Source of the DNA: Darksidea phi | Taxonomy: Eukaryota; Ascomycota; Dothideomycetes; Pleosporales; Lentitheciaceae | Assembly: GCA_030770425.1 (NCBI GenBank) | Contig: JASJFT010000143.1 | Span: 1-64,000 of the forward strand | Direction of reading: 5' to 3' | Length of the DNA stretch: 64,000 nt | Shown: piece by piece, positions 1 to 10,980 of the stretch | Position numbering within the stretch: the first letter of the stretch is position 1 | How the letters are laid out: each line of letters opens with the position of its first letter | Program-made: the position numbers and the translations under genes | Notes under the pieces: model-generated | Database searches by the model: none | Told to the model about the DNA's origin: nothing | The model's input: only the letters and a program-made list of their open reading frames with translations

Positions 1-108
1 CAGGCCCAGTATCAGGCTCAGTATCAGGCCCAGTATCAGGCTCAGTATCAGGCCCAGTATCAGGCTCAGTATCAGGCCCAGTATCAGGCTCAGTATCAGG
101 CTCAGTAA
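1..108 (+). repeat. 12-bp tandem repeat that reads as (Gln-Ala-Gln-Tyr)n
   Basis: Nine tandem 12-bp units alternate CAGGCCCAGTAT and CAGGCTCAGTAT, which makes a 24-bp higher-order period. In frame 1 every unit reads Gln-Ala-Gln-Tyr. The only variation (GCC/GCT) is synonymous, and the frame ends at a TAA at 106-108. It is open at the left edge, so it may be the 3' end of a gene encoding a low-complexity protein. It could equally be a non-coding minisatellite whose frame is accidental. No flanking coding sequence is visible to decide. Confidence 0.8.
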
Positions 109-175
109 CTAGCTGATATCGAGCTCAGTAGCTGGCTGATACAGAGCTCAGCGGCTGGCTGATATCGAGCTCGCG
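109..175. repeat. Degenerate 22-23-bp tandem repeat
   Basis: Three imperfect copies of a unit of the form AGCTGGCTGATATCGAGCTC follow the QAQY repeat directly. They share the AGCT core. No coding signal is visible. Confidence 0.6.
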
Positions 176-1311
176 CAACCATTAGGCGATCCTCTATAAT
201 CTAGTTTATATAAGAAACATTAGATCGTAGAGGGTCGTTGGGTACTATTAAGGGCGCGCGGGTGTTCGCAGGTATATACATGCTAGTATGTGAAATTTTC
301 TACATTATATACTCAACAACCTTAATGCTATATACTTACCCTCTTATGCTTACCCTCGCGCTCTTCTTTCGTACTAATATAATACGAACTATATAGCTTA
401 TACGACTAAGTAAGGTACCCTCCTAAGCTCGATATAGGCTAGCTACTAAGCTCGAGGGAAAGAGGAAGGGGGGAGCGAGTATTATATAGTGTAGTTTAAA
501 CAGAGTAAATTTCAATTATTTTATTTTTATATTTTTTGGGTTTTTTTGAAACTCATGAATCTAATAAAAGCTAATATATCTTAAAACTATATTTATTTTT
601 ATTCTGCCCTATCAAGGATGAGACAATTGTTCCATAGTGATAGCAGTCCTCCTGCTTGAGCTTTTGGCAGCTGTATTCACGCCAGTTCTTGATCTTTTTG
701 GCCTTCGCCGTACGACGTTACGGCCGATCTAGTATACTATATCCTTTCATGAGTGCCCAACAGCCGCGTTGGTTTAGTATACGCTACTAATGTGCTACTA
801 AAATAGGTAACTACACTGGTTCTAAGTCGTCCATGTACGTCTTTGGTTCGATGATGGCTTGAAAGTAGTGTTCCGAGATCGCACACACTACTTAAAGCTA
901 TTTTGAGTCGCCCGTTCCTCGATGGATGGAAATTCTATTGCTTTGCGTGCGGACACGCGAAATTAAACATATCCAGATATCCTAAGGTATCATAGGTACA
1001 TTTCGTCCGGGTATAACGGGACAAAGTTGGAACCTTAACCGGATCTCACACCAAGAAGCACTCCCAACATCGGACGTGCACCAAGAATAGATACAACCAT
1101 TTCGCGCTCTAGTCTTTGAGCCTTTTCATCCTAAAAATCCTAAAAGTAGTCTAGTCGAGTAACATGAAGCGATGGGGTCCGTGATTCGTGAAGTGCCAGC
1201 AAGCGGTCAAAGCTCTCAGACGCCTATGCAAACCTCAACATCGCCCCTTTTTCCAGGCACCGCTCAACTAGCGAGTCCATCGACATCGCACACAGGCGCC
1301 TCTCGGCCATC
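176..1311. other. AT-rich stretch without a gene; likely decayed repeat
   Basis: From about 180 to 600 the sequence is rich in TATA, TAGCTA and CTATAT steps, with purine- and pyrimidine-biased runs. This resembles mutated repetitive DNA in filamentous ascomycetes. From about 600 to 1311 composition returns to normal. I see no gene; the last 200 bases are presumably the promoter of the gene at 1312. Confidence 0.4.
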
Positions 1312-2478
1312 ATGCCTCGGGTAACGCCATGTCGTCTACTCAAAACATTCTTTCTTGGATGGCTATTCATGATATTCCTTTGGTGGGCGCTCCCCTCGCC
1401 AATCATTTCGCCACACGAGCGCGAAGCCTACATCCAGAGAACGCTTACATCGGGCCATCCCCTCATCACCGTTAACGACTGGACGACGGAGTTCAATCTC
1501 CAAAATCGCGGTGAGATGGGCTCGGGCCAAGCTTTCATTATTCGCTGGCGACTCAAACAAGCACCCCGTGCCCAAGAGGTGCTACTCGAGTTAGGACCTG
1601 GAAGAGACCTGAACCTAGCAGAAGTCATTAACAAAGCAAACTCGTTTAACTCAGCGCAGCCGGGGAGGAATTCATCTGAATGGAAACCGTATTTTGATGA
1701 TCCGCGAACGTTGGATGGCATTTGGGCCGGGGATGTAGAATTTTCAGAGATCTGCTTGCCATGGTTTCACAATGCGGATAAGCATTTCATCACCCATGAG
1801 ATGCACGGCTTTTCTGGTACGATGGTCCTTCGATTCGTAGTGCCTCAACCTGGCGTATTGGAGCTTTGGCTTGAAGCGGCGGTGACAAGCTACTTGGATG
1901 CAAGCGACTATCTGCAGTTACACACTTCTGACCTCACACCGGATGAGGAACACCGGCAAGGAATGCATCGGCATGCATGGGAATACATCGAAGGACCTAG
2001 GCGCGAGTCTGGGATTTTAGCTACTTTTAGAAACCTAGAGATGAAGAAGGTGCAAGATGTGGTGGTAAAGGACATGAAAGGCGACCTACTATCCACGACA
2101 TATCCTATCCGAGGAGCGCTCTTGGTTCCGCTGGCTCCCGTTTGGTCTATCGGCTTCTTCGTTTTGGGTATCGTCTTCAGTGCCCTCTCCAGCACCGTTC
2201 CTGTTCTGATGTTCATCACCTTCCAAGGCGGCCTAAGCTGCGCTGGCATCATGCTGTCATGCTGGCTGCGCGATGGACGACCAGAATTTTCGGAGTGGAC
2301 CAGGCATTTCTGGATGACGAGATGGATCCCACGTAGAAAAGACCGCGATGCAAAGCAAGTTTGGGGACCTTCTGGACCGGTGTTGACGAAGAGTTCAAAA
2401 ACTGGCAAGTGGGATGAGGAGAGCGCTATGTTACAGCGACCGCAGACTGTGAGACTGGGTCGGCATTGGAAAAGATAG
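1312..2478 (+). CDS. Hypothetical membrane protein, 388 aa
   Basis: Single-exon reading frame starting at ATG 1312. An N-terminal hydrophobic stretch (about residues 10-28, LLKTFFLGWLFMIFLWWALP) looks like a signal anchor. A polar, probably lumenal or extracellular region of about 240 residues follows. Two adjacent hydrophobic segments (about 272-294 and 297-318) come next, and then a basic C-terminal tail. The layout is one anchor plus a hairpin, with a soluble domain between. I recognise no family. The frame is long and uninterrupted and codon use is ordinary, so it is probably a real gene, though an undetected intron could alter the ends. Confidence 0.7.
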   Translation: MPRVTPCRLLKTFFLGWLFMIFLWWALPSPIISPHEREAYIQRTLTSGHPLITVNDWTTEFNLQNRGEMGSGQAFIIRWRLKQAPRAQEVLLELGPGRDLNLAEVINKANSFNSAQPGRNSSEWKPYFDDPRTLDGIWAGDVEFSEICLPWFHNADKHFITHEMHGFSGTMVLRFVVPQPGVLELWLEAAVTSYLDASDYLQLHTSDLTPDEEHRQGMHRHAWEYIEGPRRESGILATFRNLEMKKVQDVVVKDMKGDLLSTTYPIRGALLVPLAPVWSIGFFVLGIVFSALSSTVPVLMFITFQGGLSCAGIMLSCWLRDGRPEFSEWTRHFWMTRWIPRRKDRDAKQVWGPSGPVLTKSSKTGKWDEESAMLQRPQTVRLGRHWKR

Positions 2479-2694
2479 GGAAGGACCGAAAGAGGTTGTA
2501 CGCCAAACCTTGGAAACTGTCATGCTGATACAGGGATTGAGAAGGCATGGCCCAATGAGCGGTCAGCAGCACCAGCTCTGATCTTCGACGACCATGAACC
2601 AGCAATAAGTTGTACCACTGGTTCTACATTCCGCCCTTTTTCGAGCGTAAAGCTCGGCACAAAACTTCATTTCCACCCTTGCTTTCTTCGAAAT

Positions 2695-3471
2695 ATGCTA
2701 TCTCTTCACGCGCCCACGATTGCCAATCAAGTCCGTAAACCCACACCCCAGGATTACCACGCCCACAATTTGACCTGCCCCAAGCAGACTCAAATCCAAC
2801 AAAAGGAGCGGAGGAAAATGCGACCCGTTGTCTTCAACCACCCCCGCGGCGCCAAAAGAGGGCCGCCTAACCCGCTCAATTCTAAGCCCAAGCAATCTCG
2901 ATCGCCACCAATGTACAGTGCAGTACTTTTGGTGGAAGAGGCTGAGGCTGAAGATATGTATGAGAGTGTCGACGATACTACCCGATCGCGCTGGCAAAAC
3001 CAACAAGAATCTGACGTAGGCTACTTGGCCGATACCGAAAACGAAGTGGAGACTACGACGCCTGCTAGTGCATCACACGATCCGCTGGTTCATCAAATGT
3101 CGTGTATGCTCTGGGGCTCATCGATCGAAGACGCAACTACACCTCCTAACTACGGTGGCAATGCGGTAAACGCTCCCGATGTTGAATGCTATGGTTTCAC
3201 TGGCACCAACATTACTATTCATCTTGCGAACGGCGAGCACATTACAAAGAGGAGAGCACATACGCACCCATATATCGCTGCCTTGGGTTTGAGCCGGGTG
3301 ATTCTGGACAGCCTAGACAAAGACCTGCACTGGAACGTTGTGGCGTTTGAGACTGTGCTTCTCGCTGAGGCGAAGAAACTGTTTAGCCCGGGGACGCAAA
3401 AACGATGGGTTGAGAAAAGGCTGGGGGAGAGAGTGGACGCGATGAGAGAGGTCGCCATACAAGATACCTGA
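2695..3471 (+). CDS. Hypothetical protein, 258 aa (217 aa from the internal ATG)
   Basis: Single-exon frame with possible starts at ATG 2695 or ATG 2818. The second (MRPVVFNHPRG) begins a basic segment and is preceded by AAA, a reasonable context. The middle is acidic and Ser/Thr-rich, so probably disordered. The last 90 residues are more ordered and alternate hydrophobic and charged residues (IALGLSRVILDSLDKDLHW onwards). No signal peptide, membrane segment or recognised motif. It lies in the same orientation as its neighbours, about 215 bases after the upstream gene. Function unknown. Confidence 0.55.
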   Translation: MLSLHAPTIANQVRKPTPQDYHAHNLTCPKQTQIQQKERRKMRPVVFNHPRGAKRGPPNPLNSKPKQSRSPPMYSAVLLVEEAEAEDMYESVDDTTRSRWQNQQESDVGYLADTENEVETTTPASASHDPLVHQMSCMLWGSSIEDATTPPNYGGNAVNAPDVECYGFTGTNITIHLANGEHITKRRAHTHPYIAALGLSRVILDSLDKDLHWNVVAFETVLLAEAKKLFSPGTQKRWVEKRLGERVDAMREVAIQDT

Positions 3472-3779
3472 AGCGGGTGGTGCGATGTGGTAAGAGAAGA
3501 CGGAAATGGCGACAGCAACGCCGCCCCTTCTCTTATATCTGAGACTGAGAGAAAAGAAAGTGTCTTCCGTTTCGCTACCCTCGCCGCAACACTCTTCTTG
3601 ACTGCTATTCTTGCGCATAACGGAATTATCACCATCGTTTCCAGCTCTCCGTCGCCCAGATCGTTTATCACTACTACCTTTGTCTTAAGCTCTTCTTTAA
3701 AGCATTCGCTTTCTGTTCCCGTGCAGTGCGCGTCTCTACCGCCACCGCTCGGCTCTCCAGACCCAGACCGCAGCCAACG
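3472..3779. other. Short intergenic region
   Basis: Separates two same-strand genes. A pyrimidine-rich tract (CTTCTTGACTGC, TCTGTTCCCG) lies upstream of the ATG at 3780, as is common in fungal promoters. Nothing else is seen. Confidence 0.4.
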
Positions 3780-4424
3780 ATGTCCACCTCCCAGCAAGAA
3801 CAACAGACGCCCCAATTAGAGACCATCGCTCGCGATGGCAATACCACGGCCCTATCTACCCACTCAGAAAGCCAGCAGCGGCAATGTTACACTCAGGAGC
3901 AGCGACTGCAACCAGAAGCCATGGCTCGCAATATTGATAGCCAGTTGCCATCCACTCATTCCAACGATTCCGAACGTGAAGCATCCATGCATTCGCAATC
4001 TCGAGAACACCAATCTCGGACAAATATGGACGCTACCGGCCCCACCGGCGTTGACACATCAAGTTCGCGTCGGCGTCAACTTGCACTCCTCAGGCAAAGT
4101 CAAATCGCGACGTACCGACGCTGGGTAGAAAGGTTCCACCCTGATCGACTGCTTGTGCATCGGGCTCTTCTACATTTGGCCTTCCCCGACGATTCGGGCG
4201 AGGGAAACACTGGGTCTAGGTACAGAGCTGAATTCAACGAAAGAGACTATGAACAGTTGAATGAGGAGATTCTTATCTTGAGACGTGTTGTTCAAGACCT
4301 AGTGGATGACCGTGTTTTGATGGTTGCGCGGAGGACTATACCACACGTGGCGCAGGCGTTGTTGTGGAAGTTGGCCCTGAAAGATCAATATGACGCGTGG
4401 AGAGAAAGGACGGGTAGAGATTAG
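3780..4424 (+). CDS. Hypothetical protein with disordered N-terminus, 214 aa
   Basis: The frame is open further upstream, but the first ATG is at 3780 (MSTSQQEQQTPQ). The first 100 residues are Gln/Ser/Thr-rich with repeated SQQ, THS and QPE patterns, typical of disorder. The C-terminal half is helical and charged: RWVERFHPDRLLVHRALLHL, then a long Glu/Arg helix (RAEFNERDYEQLNEEILIL). HPD occurs in that segment, but the flanking sequence does not otherwise resemble a J-domain, so I do not call it DnaJ. It could be a small nuclear or chromatin-associated protein. Function unknown. Confidence 0.6.
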   Translation: MSTSQQEQQTPQLETIARDGNTTALSTHSESQQRQCYTQEQRLQPEAMARNIDSQLPSTHSNDSEREASMHSQSREHQSRTNMDATGPTGVDTSSSRRRQLALLRQSQIATYRRWVERFHPDRLLVHRALLHLAFPDDSGEGNTGSRYRAEFNERDYEQLNEEILILRRVVQDLVDDRVLMVARRTIPHVAQALLWKLALKDQYDAWRERTGRD

Positions 4425-4762
4425 TTTGGCGCAAGCTATTGTATTAAGGAAACCACTTGGACCTCTCAAAGGGTCAAACCAGACAAATGTATGCCCGATC
4501 ATCATACTATACTCTGGGCCTGTTTGGTGGCCTTTCTAAGTAAAGTTGGCGAAAGTGTAGTACGTCCCAGAGCGAGGTCCGATTCAAGCTTAGGAGTTAC
4601 GTCATAGCACGACGAAGAGTCCCCACCATCTAGTCGGCCCGAAATTCTCAACAACAAGCGGATAAAATGCTTTTCAAGCTTTGCTGTCGCACAGGAAAAC
4701 GGAAACCGCCTTAGCTGCCGTCCTAAGTCTTAGCAATTCTTTTATACCAAACATTGGTTACA
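4425..4762. other. Short intergenic region
   Basis: Promoter-sized gap before the gene starting at 4763. No motif or repeat recognised. Confidence 0.4.
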
Positions 4763-5334
4763 ATGGCGGACAAACTCGCCGAAGCGCCCCGCGATGTATG
4801 CATCCCGCCCTTCCACCAACTCTACTAATAACGCACCAGCTCGAAACTATCGCGCGCCAACAAGCTGCCCTCATCCTCCCCCGCTTCAGCGCAACCGACG
4901 CCTTCAACCTCGGCGTATCCCTCCGCACGCGCATCCAAGCGCTGCACCCCAACACCCCCGCCGTAATAAACATAACGCACACCAACACCGACGCGCTCCT
5001 CTTCCACTGTACCACGGCCTCGGGCGTACAGCCCGACAACGATCTCTGGGTCGCGCGGAAGCGCAAGACGGTTAAGCGATGGGGGGTCAGCAGTTGGTAT
5101 ATGGGTAGGAAGTTTGACGGGGATGAGGATAAATTCAGGGCGAAATATGCGTTGGGGGAAGAGGCGGGTACGTATGCGATACATGGGGGTGGGGTACCGA
5201 TTTGTGTGAGGGGCGTCGAGGGGACGGTTGCGGTGGTGGTTGTTAGTGGGTTGAAGCAGGAGGAGGATCATATGGTTGTTGTGGAGGGGTTGCAGCGGCT
5301 AATTAGTGAATGTGGCACGGAGAGCGGGCGATGA
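4763..5334 (+). CDS. UPF0303 / HbpS-like (DUF336) protein, 175 aa
   Basis: Two-exon model: 4763-4795 and 4840-5334. Exon 1 encodes 11 residues (MADKLAEAPRD). The 44-nt intron starts GTATGC, ends CACCAG and carries a near-perfect branch site CTACTAATAAC; it is phase 0 and rejoins the long downstream frame exactly. The body matches UPF0303 proteins (yeast YBR137W type): an N-terminal helix with LETIARQQAALILPRF, the LGVSLRTRI segment, a basic RKRKTVKRWG segment in the middle, and a glycine-rich AIHGGGVPICVRG followed by VAVVVVSGL near the C-terminus. The length is right for the family. This fold is linked to heme or cobalamin binding in bacterial relatives; YBR137W associates with the GET pathway and Dre2/Tah18. 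The fungal role is otherwise vague. Confidence 0.8.
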
Positions 5335-7266
5335 TCATACTCTGAACTCTGGTTGGCAACAGGACTTGCTTTTGATTTTTAGAGTTTTATGGACTAACAT
5401 GAAGAGTTGTTCGTGAAGCACAAGGCACATGAGGCAGCCACATTGAAAAGAGCATAGCTGATACACTCTTCTCCCGTTATCAAGCTGCTTGAGCAGTCCG
5501 GCTCATGCCTAGCAAACCAGAGTAAGACTTTCTTCACTACCCAGCGCTTGGTTGCTAGAGCTTAGATGGCTTCAAACATTTACAGCTCGTGTTTGAACAT
5601 GTTCTCTCCACTCACCAAGCGGCCTGGACATTGCACCGGGTAAATAGCCTGTGTGTGCCTGCACAGCGGAACCGATGATGATGGGCGTAAGTTGTTGAGG
5701 TGGCGTCGGGGTCTTGCATACGGTGGACTTTGCATGTGTCTATCTCCTCCAACCCACACCCGAACAGCACCGCCCAAGAGTCATACTAGACTACAAATGC
5801 GTTAGGTTGTTACCATATTTTCAACATTATTCTGTAGCGACTCTTTGTCGCTAGTGTGAACTGCTGCGCTTCCTTGGCAATCGAGATCTTTGCGGGGTAA
5901 TTCAGGCCAATATTACGGATGCCGGTACAACGTCCGATTAGTCCATCCCGGGTGGTAACCGCAGCCGCTCGTGCGCAGAGAGAGAGATAGAGTGTACCGG
6001 CTCGTGTTTGTGATTGTTGGTGTTGCAACTGATGAGCGTGCTAGGAATGGGTATATACGACTTCTTTTCCACATTCTGTTTCTCGTGCGCGATGGGGTAT
6101 GAAGGAGAATATGTCGGCATTTGGCCCTTGGGTCCACGGGAACGTAGCGTTCAGCTCCTCCAACTCGCATATTAGCACGTGAATATCGGTTGGGGGGATG
6201 TTGCAGCGCTGAGAGCTTGTTTCTGCGCGATGGATGGGGCATCTCGGCAATGGCTACCGTCTTAGGATGTCTTGCATCGCTGATTTGGAACAGATCGGCA
6301 GCCTCGTCAGTTGAGTGATTTCGACGATCAACAGAATACATGATCTACGTACACATTCTCATATTGCTTTTGAAAAACGGAGTTTCAATCCTCAATGCCG
6401 TTGTAAAGCGAGAGCTAGCTCGTGTTGGGCGACCTCTGCACGGGCCCGGTTTGCGGAGGAATATGCAAGTCATCGCAACCTGACTCATGCCAAGAGGCGG
6501 ATCGTCCACTGGTCTCGCACGAACGATTAGGGCTGATTTCAGCTGTCGTCGATCTTGTGTTTGTGGTCCGGTCCCCTACCGACAGCTCCCTAGCTCCGAC
6601 GGCGCGCGGGCGCTCAGTAAAGCCCTTTCGACGCATACAGTTCCTTACGCGTACACGGATATGTGTTGGCCCGTGATAATTCGCATTGATGGTGTTATAA
6701 AGCCTTGGGAAAGCGGTCCGCAAACGGCACCACCTCCGAAACTCTGTCCAAGGTTGCCGTCCATAGAGGGAAGGTTCAAAGATTCTCGAGAGATAACGGA
6801 GCTCTGCTAATATACACTCGCACGGAGAAGCTTTGGTGTTTTAACGTAGCTAAACTCCGGATATGGTCCGAGCAAGCTATCCCTGTCCTGTTCCCTGTCC
6901 TCCGCTTTTAGCGAGAGTCTCGACCAGCGCCGATGGCTTATTGCCCCGCGCCTGCTGTTTATAGTTTCACTGGTGCCGTCCGCAGAGCTGGAGCGGGGTC
7001 CAGTTTTATGAAGACAGGAAGCCTTTCATATAATAATGACGCACCCCAGCCCCCGCAACGTCGTGCCAGGCTGCTCCATACACCGAATATAATTCACGGT
7101 CGGTTTTCCTGCCATATGGACAGAAAACAGCTTGTTAACGTGCTGATACCACCCTTGTACGCTAGACTACTACTGTAGCCTTTATTCGTTTCCGTTGGAC
7201 TACCTGGGGTCGATCAGCCGGTCCAAACCTGGGTTAGCACCCCGCAGACCCTTCTCGAGCTTCTCC
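5335..7266. other. 1.9-kb intergenic region
   Basis: No convincing gene on either strand. The open frames here are short, overlapping and compositionally random. The 3' part (about 6,900-7,260) is presumably the promoter and leader of the bHLH gene. Confidence 0.4.
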
Positions 7267-8073
7267 ATGGAATTCTTGGACCGAACCTCGTATTCGCCTG
7301 CGAGCGAAGTGTTCACCTATCCAGACGCAGTCGAGAAAGCTTACTTCGCGGACTACTACACGGCGCTGCCTGAACATACGTTCAATAACTACGAGAATGA
7401 CGTCTTCTTCGACCGCACCACACCTCTGGTCGAGACGGCTTTCTGGCCCATGAGCCAGTCCATGGTCAACAATGACAAGAGTACCAAGCCGACCCTACCC
7501 GCCGGCACTGCACCGGGTGCAATCAGCACAGATCTCGACGCGTGGCCGCATCTTAACCCCACGCCTTTTAGCGGCATCAGATATTCAAATAATGTCTTCA
7601 CATCGACCGGCCCTGCCGATTATCCTGAGTCTCCATGCCTCTCGCCCCAGTCGTTAACGCGCGAGTCCCCGTCCTCCAATGCAACCGATCGTCATTCAGA
7701 AGAGGAGGCCGTCGCAAAGCGTCCCCCGCGCAAGCGAGGCCGACCCCGTCTCTATCGCCAATCAAACGCATCATCAGAAGGCTCATCAGCCTCGGAGAAA
7801 GTCCAAACTCCACAGCGTCTACCGCACAACCAAGTCGAGCGCAAATACCGCGAGGGATTGAACATGGAGCTCGAACGGTTACGCAAGGCAGTACCCACTC
7901 TGCCGCAGAGCGAGAGAGACGACGTCATAGGGGCGGCGAAACCGAGCAAGGCTATGGTGCTGGCAGCGGCAATCGATTACATCAAAAGGGTCGAGAAGGA
8001 GCGGGACGCTGCCATTTCTGAAGTCGAGAGATTGGGAGGGAATTTTCGGATGGGAATGACCACAAATTGTTGA
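7267..8073 (+). CDS. bHLH transcription factor with SREBP-type tyrosine and AT-hook-like motif, 268 aa
   Basis: The frame is open upstream, but the first ATG is 7267 (MEFLDRTSYSPASEV). A 5' exon carrying the true start is possible. Residues 1-150 are a Ser/Pro/acidic, activation-type region. Residues 154-164 contain PPRKRGRPRLY, an AT-hook-like GRP core. The bHLH domain spans about 187-245. Its basic region, HNQVERKYREGLN, has His187, Glu191 and Arg195 in the E-box-reading positions and Tyr194 where most bHLH proteins have Arg; that tyrosine is the signature of SREBP-class factors. Helix 2 includes SKAMVLAAAIDYIKRVEKER. There is no membrane segment after the bHLH, so it is not a membrane-released SREBP. 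It resembles the small soluble fungal bHLH proteins sometimes annotated as allergen Fus c 3-like or SREBP-like. Targets unknown. Confidence 0.85.
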   Translation: MEFLDRTSYSPASEVFTYPDAVEKAYFADYYTALPEHTFNNYENDVFFDRTTPLVETAFWPMSQSMVNNDKSTKPTLPAGTAPGAISTDLDAWPHLNPTPFSGIRYSNNVFTSTGPADYPESPCLSPQSLTRESPSSNATDRHSEEEAVAKRPPRKRGRPRLYRQSNASSEGSSASEKVQTPQRLPHNQVERKYREGLNMELERLRKAVPTLPQSERDDVIGAAKPSKAMVLAAAIDYIKRVEKERDAAISEVERLGGNFRMGMTTNC

Positions 8074-10980
8074 TCGAGTACGAAAAAGTTCTGTCTCCGT
8101 TTCTCAGTCCACCTTCAATCCACTGCTTCAAGGGCGTCTTCGCATTTCGGGCTCAGTGCCTTTTGCATCATCTTCTGCGAAGTGCTGCTCTCACGTCCCA
8201 AAATATGTGCTGATGTAATTGGCAACATTTTTAGACTGATTGAAGCGCCTTCCCGCGTTTAGGTAATGATGTTATGAGATTCGATCGAATGGATTCTTTA
8301 ATTAATTTGTAATTTGAAAACAGAGTGCCATGTCTCGAAGCCAAACTTTCAGGTCATCGTGAGACGTGGTTGTAGAAGATGTCCGATGCGAATGGTTCGT
8401 TGTGGTACCCGGAAGTCACATGCTGCGCCTCGCTATGAGCCTCTCACGAACAACCCGTTCAGAGAAAATGCAGAATGATGGCTCTCCAACGGAAAGTTAT
8501 AAAGTGTACCGATCTTGATGCAATGAAAAGTGTCCATGAAGCTTTCAGCACTCATGTGCCGGGCACAAGCGATCGTATAGAGATCTAATCAACTGAATTC
8601 CATATAGACTAACTATGTCCTTTGTTCATCCTAGAAGTTTACTATAATTAGGGAGGCGTCCTAATCATGTACAAAAGGTCAAGGCCACTTCGCGAATCCA
8701 ATTTAAGTTGCAACGAGTCGACCCAATTCGATTGTAATAATCAATTTCACAGCTTCCCCGTCTCGAGCATCCATTTAGATGCCGGCCCCAGCTGATGATC
8801 CCGATCACAGTTAGTCGTAAGGCTCTCCAAGCATAACAGTTCTTCAGACGGTCTGGTACGCGTTAACGTAGATTTCGGGTTGCAATCCCGGCTGCCAACT
8901 GTCGAGAAGGCATTCATACGTGAGTAGGCTGGATCCAGAAGCCTTCAGGACGCAGCCTCCTTGGATGTCGAATAGGCGTTGATTTTGCCACTTCTTCATA
9001 GTATAGGTTGACTTCAAGCCTATGAAGTCTGATATGCTATCCGGAGAAAACTTTGCTGATCCCATTGCGCTACACATCGTTGGCTTCGCTGATGCTGGCA
9101 TCGGCTTAGCTCCGAGTAAGGTTCCACTATAATCGTCATGAGTAGTATGCATAGGCTGGCCAACAATCATTTTCCACAAAGGCCTTGTGCAAGGTGGGCT
9201 GACTGTGGAAAATAAGCTGCATGTGTTGACTAAAAAGATCCATGGATAGGAATTACACGGTCTGCAAGATTAATTCTACATGAGGTAAGAACGAAGTGGG
9301 CTTGAGTGGTCGGTGGTCTGGAAGATGCATCCAAGGCGAAGCAACAAGCCGAAAACAAGCCGCAAGCCTGTTCATAGCCCAGGCAAAATCTCTTCATAGT
9401 AGCTATCTTAGTCGCGGGTCCGAATAGCCTGGAGTGCATTCCAGTCACGTAATCGTATTCTCATCCGTTGTGATCCTATGTGGAGCCGTCTCGACCATGA
9501 CCCTATTATCCGAACGGCGGATTGTGGACCTATTCGAAACGACTCTACACGATGGTGCTGTCACCGAACAGTATCCAATGCCATTGGGAACCTTGGAAAG
9601 CCACTTCCTGAATTGCCTGGTTGTCTGGCCGTTACCGCATGGCATTAGATAAAGTATCGTCCACTGGGATTCGGAGGCGTCCTTCCGGTGACTGTTGGTT
9701 CTAGCTCCCACAATAGGACAACTCTAAGGAGCTCGGTCCAAGCGGTCGCAGAAATCCGTGGTGCTCGACCACGGATAACGCGTGACACTACACTTGTAGA
9801 CCCAGTCGGGAGGGAGGAAAGCCAATGTCGTCGTTTCGGCCGTGCGATCAGGCCCCGCTAGTGATCCGGAGGCGTGGTGGAAATTACAGTAGCCGATTCA
9901 CCTCCGACGTCACTTGTACGGACCCATACGACTGTCTAGGTCTCAGTCGAAGTTGACGTCGTGGCCAAAATTCGAGAAAATCCCAAGGTACGTCAGTCGC
10001 GGCATGGTGGGATTCCATCAGGTAATAATGTGGTTGCGCGGGCTGGGCTTCAGAAACGTCGAGGCAACGTTCTGAGCCTCATGGTGGCGCGGTAGCGATT
10101 TGCTACCTCAACGTCCCATAAAAACGGAGCGTTGCATTTCATCCTCCAGAAAGTCTGCTGTTGACAATCGCGAGGACGTAGGAACAGGGAATAACTTCGG
10201 ATTTTGATAATCAAGGGACGTGGTGTATTGAATGAGTAGCACCCATCGCGTCGTCAAACTCGCAGAATAACCCAAATATGTAACACAAAAAGGCTTTTCG
10301 TCCCGAATACCTTGAAACTCAAGAAGGTTGTTGGTTGCAGTCATTGCCTGATGCTCGGTCACGGCATGACTGCGAGGGCAACGGCCAGAGCCTCAGAGAG
10401 GGCGTGGCGCATGCGATGTTAAGCGGTAGGGACGTAGTGTATGGTGGCAAAAAAACCCCAGACTTTGGTAGTCGAGGACAGCGTGCATGACGCTTTGATA
10501 GTTGGGGAGGTGTAACATGAGCATGGTGGGTATAGTTGAGGACGTAGAGATGGAGAAGAACGTTTGGCAAAAAGAGAGAAGACGACCAAAGCACCTTTGG
10601 CCAGGCGCCCCGGGTGGGGCATCGAGCGACTATGTGACAGCAGCGCCGCACAATACGTTTGCAGAGGGGCGCAGCGACAACGCACAAGCTCGCTGCGTTA
10701 GAACGACAAGAAACAGGTTTTGATCGAGGGACGATCCACATTTTCGCGCCACAAACTCACGATTGGATGGACCTCGCATCCTGCTGCGTCTGGCTGCGTC
10801 TGTCGGGGCTGTGCTGACGCGAGACGTACATACCATGCAGCCTTACTACTTCAGGTCGCGACTTTGGTCCCCCCAACACTTCTTACATTCGTTTGTTGGT
10901 CACGCCCTTGGGTACTAGCCCACCTTGAACCAGCAACAGCTTCTTTAAACCTCGGGGTATTACCATTGAATCCTTCCACA
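8074..10980. other. 2.9-kb gene-poor region
   Basis: I found no supported gene. Open frames on both strands are short and lack start context or family resemblance. The region holds one copy of a dispersed repeat (10,227-10,334) that recurs near 17.5 kb and 59.7 kb, which suggests partly repeat-derived DNA. Confidence 0.45.
10227..10334. repeat. Dispersed repeat family B, copy 1
   Basis: Shares the strings GAGTAGCACCCATCGCGTCG, TCAAACTCGC, GAATAACCC and AAAAAGGCTTTTCGTCCC with a copy at 17,521-17,611, and more distantly with 59,661-59,775. All three copies lie outside the coding exons and run in the same orientation. Element type unknown. Confidence 0.75.

Noticed and set aside
1..180. CRISPR-like array
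   Set aside because: Direct tandem repeats without spacers, in a eukaryotic context; a minisatellite.
4100..4200. J-domain reading of the HPD tripeptide in the 3780-4424 protein
   Set aside because: The helices around HPD do not fit a DnaJ domain. A chance tripeptide is more likely.
7195..7266. Upstream extension of the bHLH frame
   Set aside because: The only start there is TTG, which I do not accept for a fungal nuclear gene. ATG 7267 was used.
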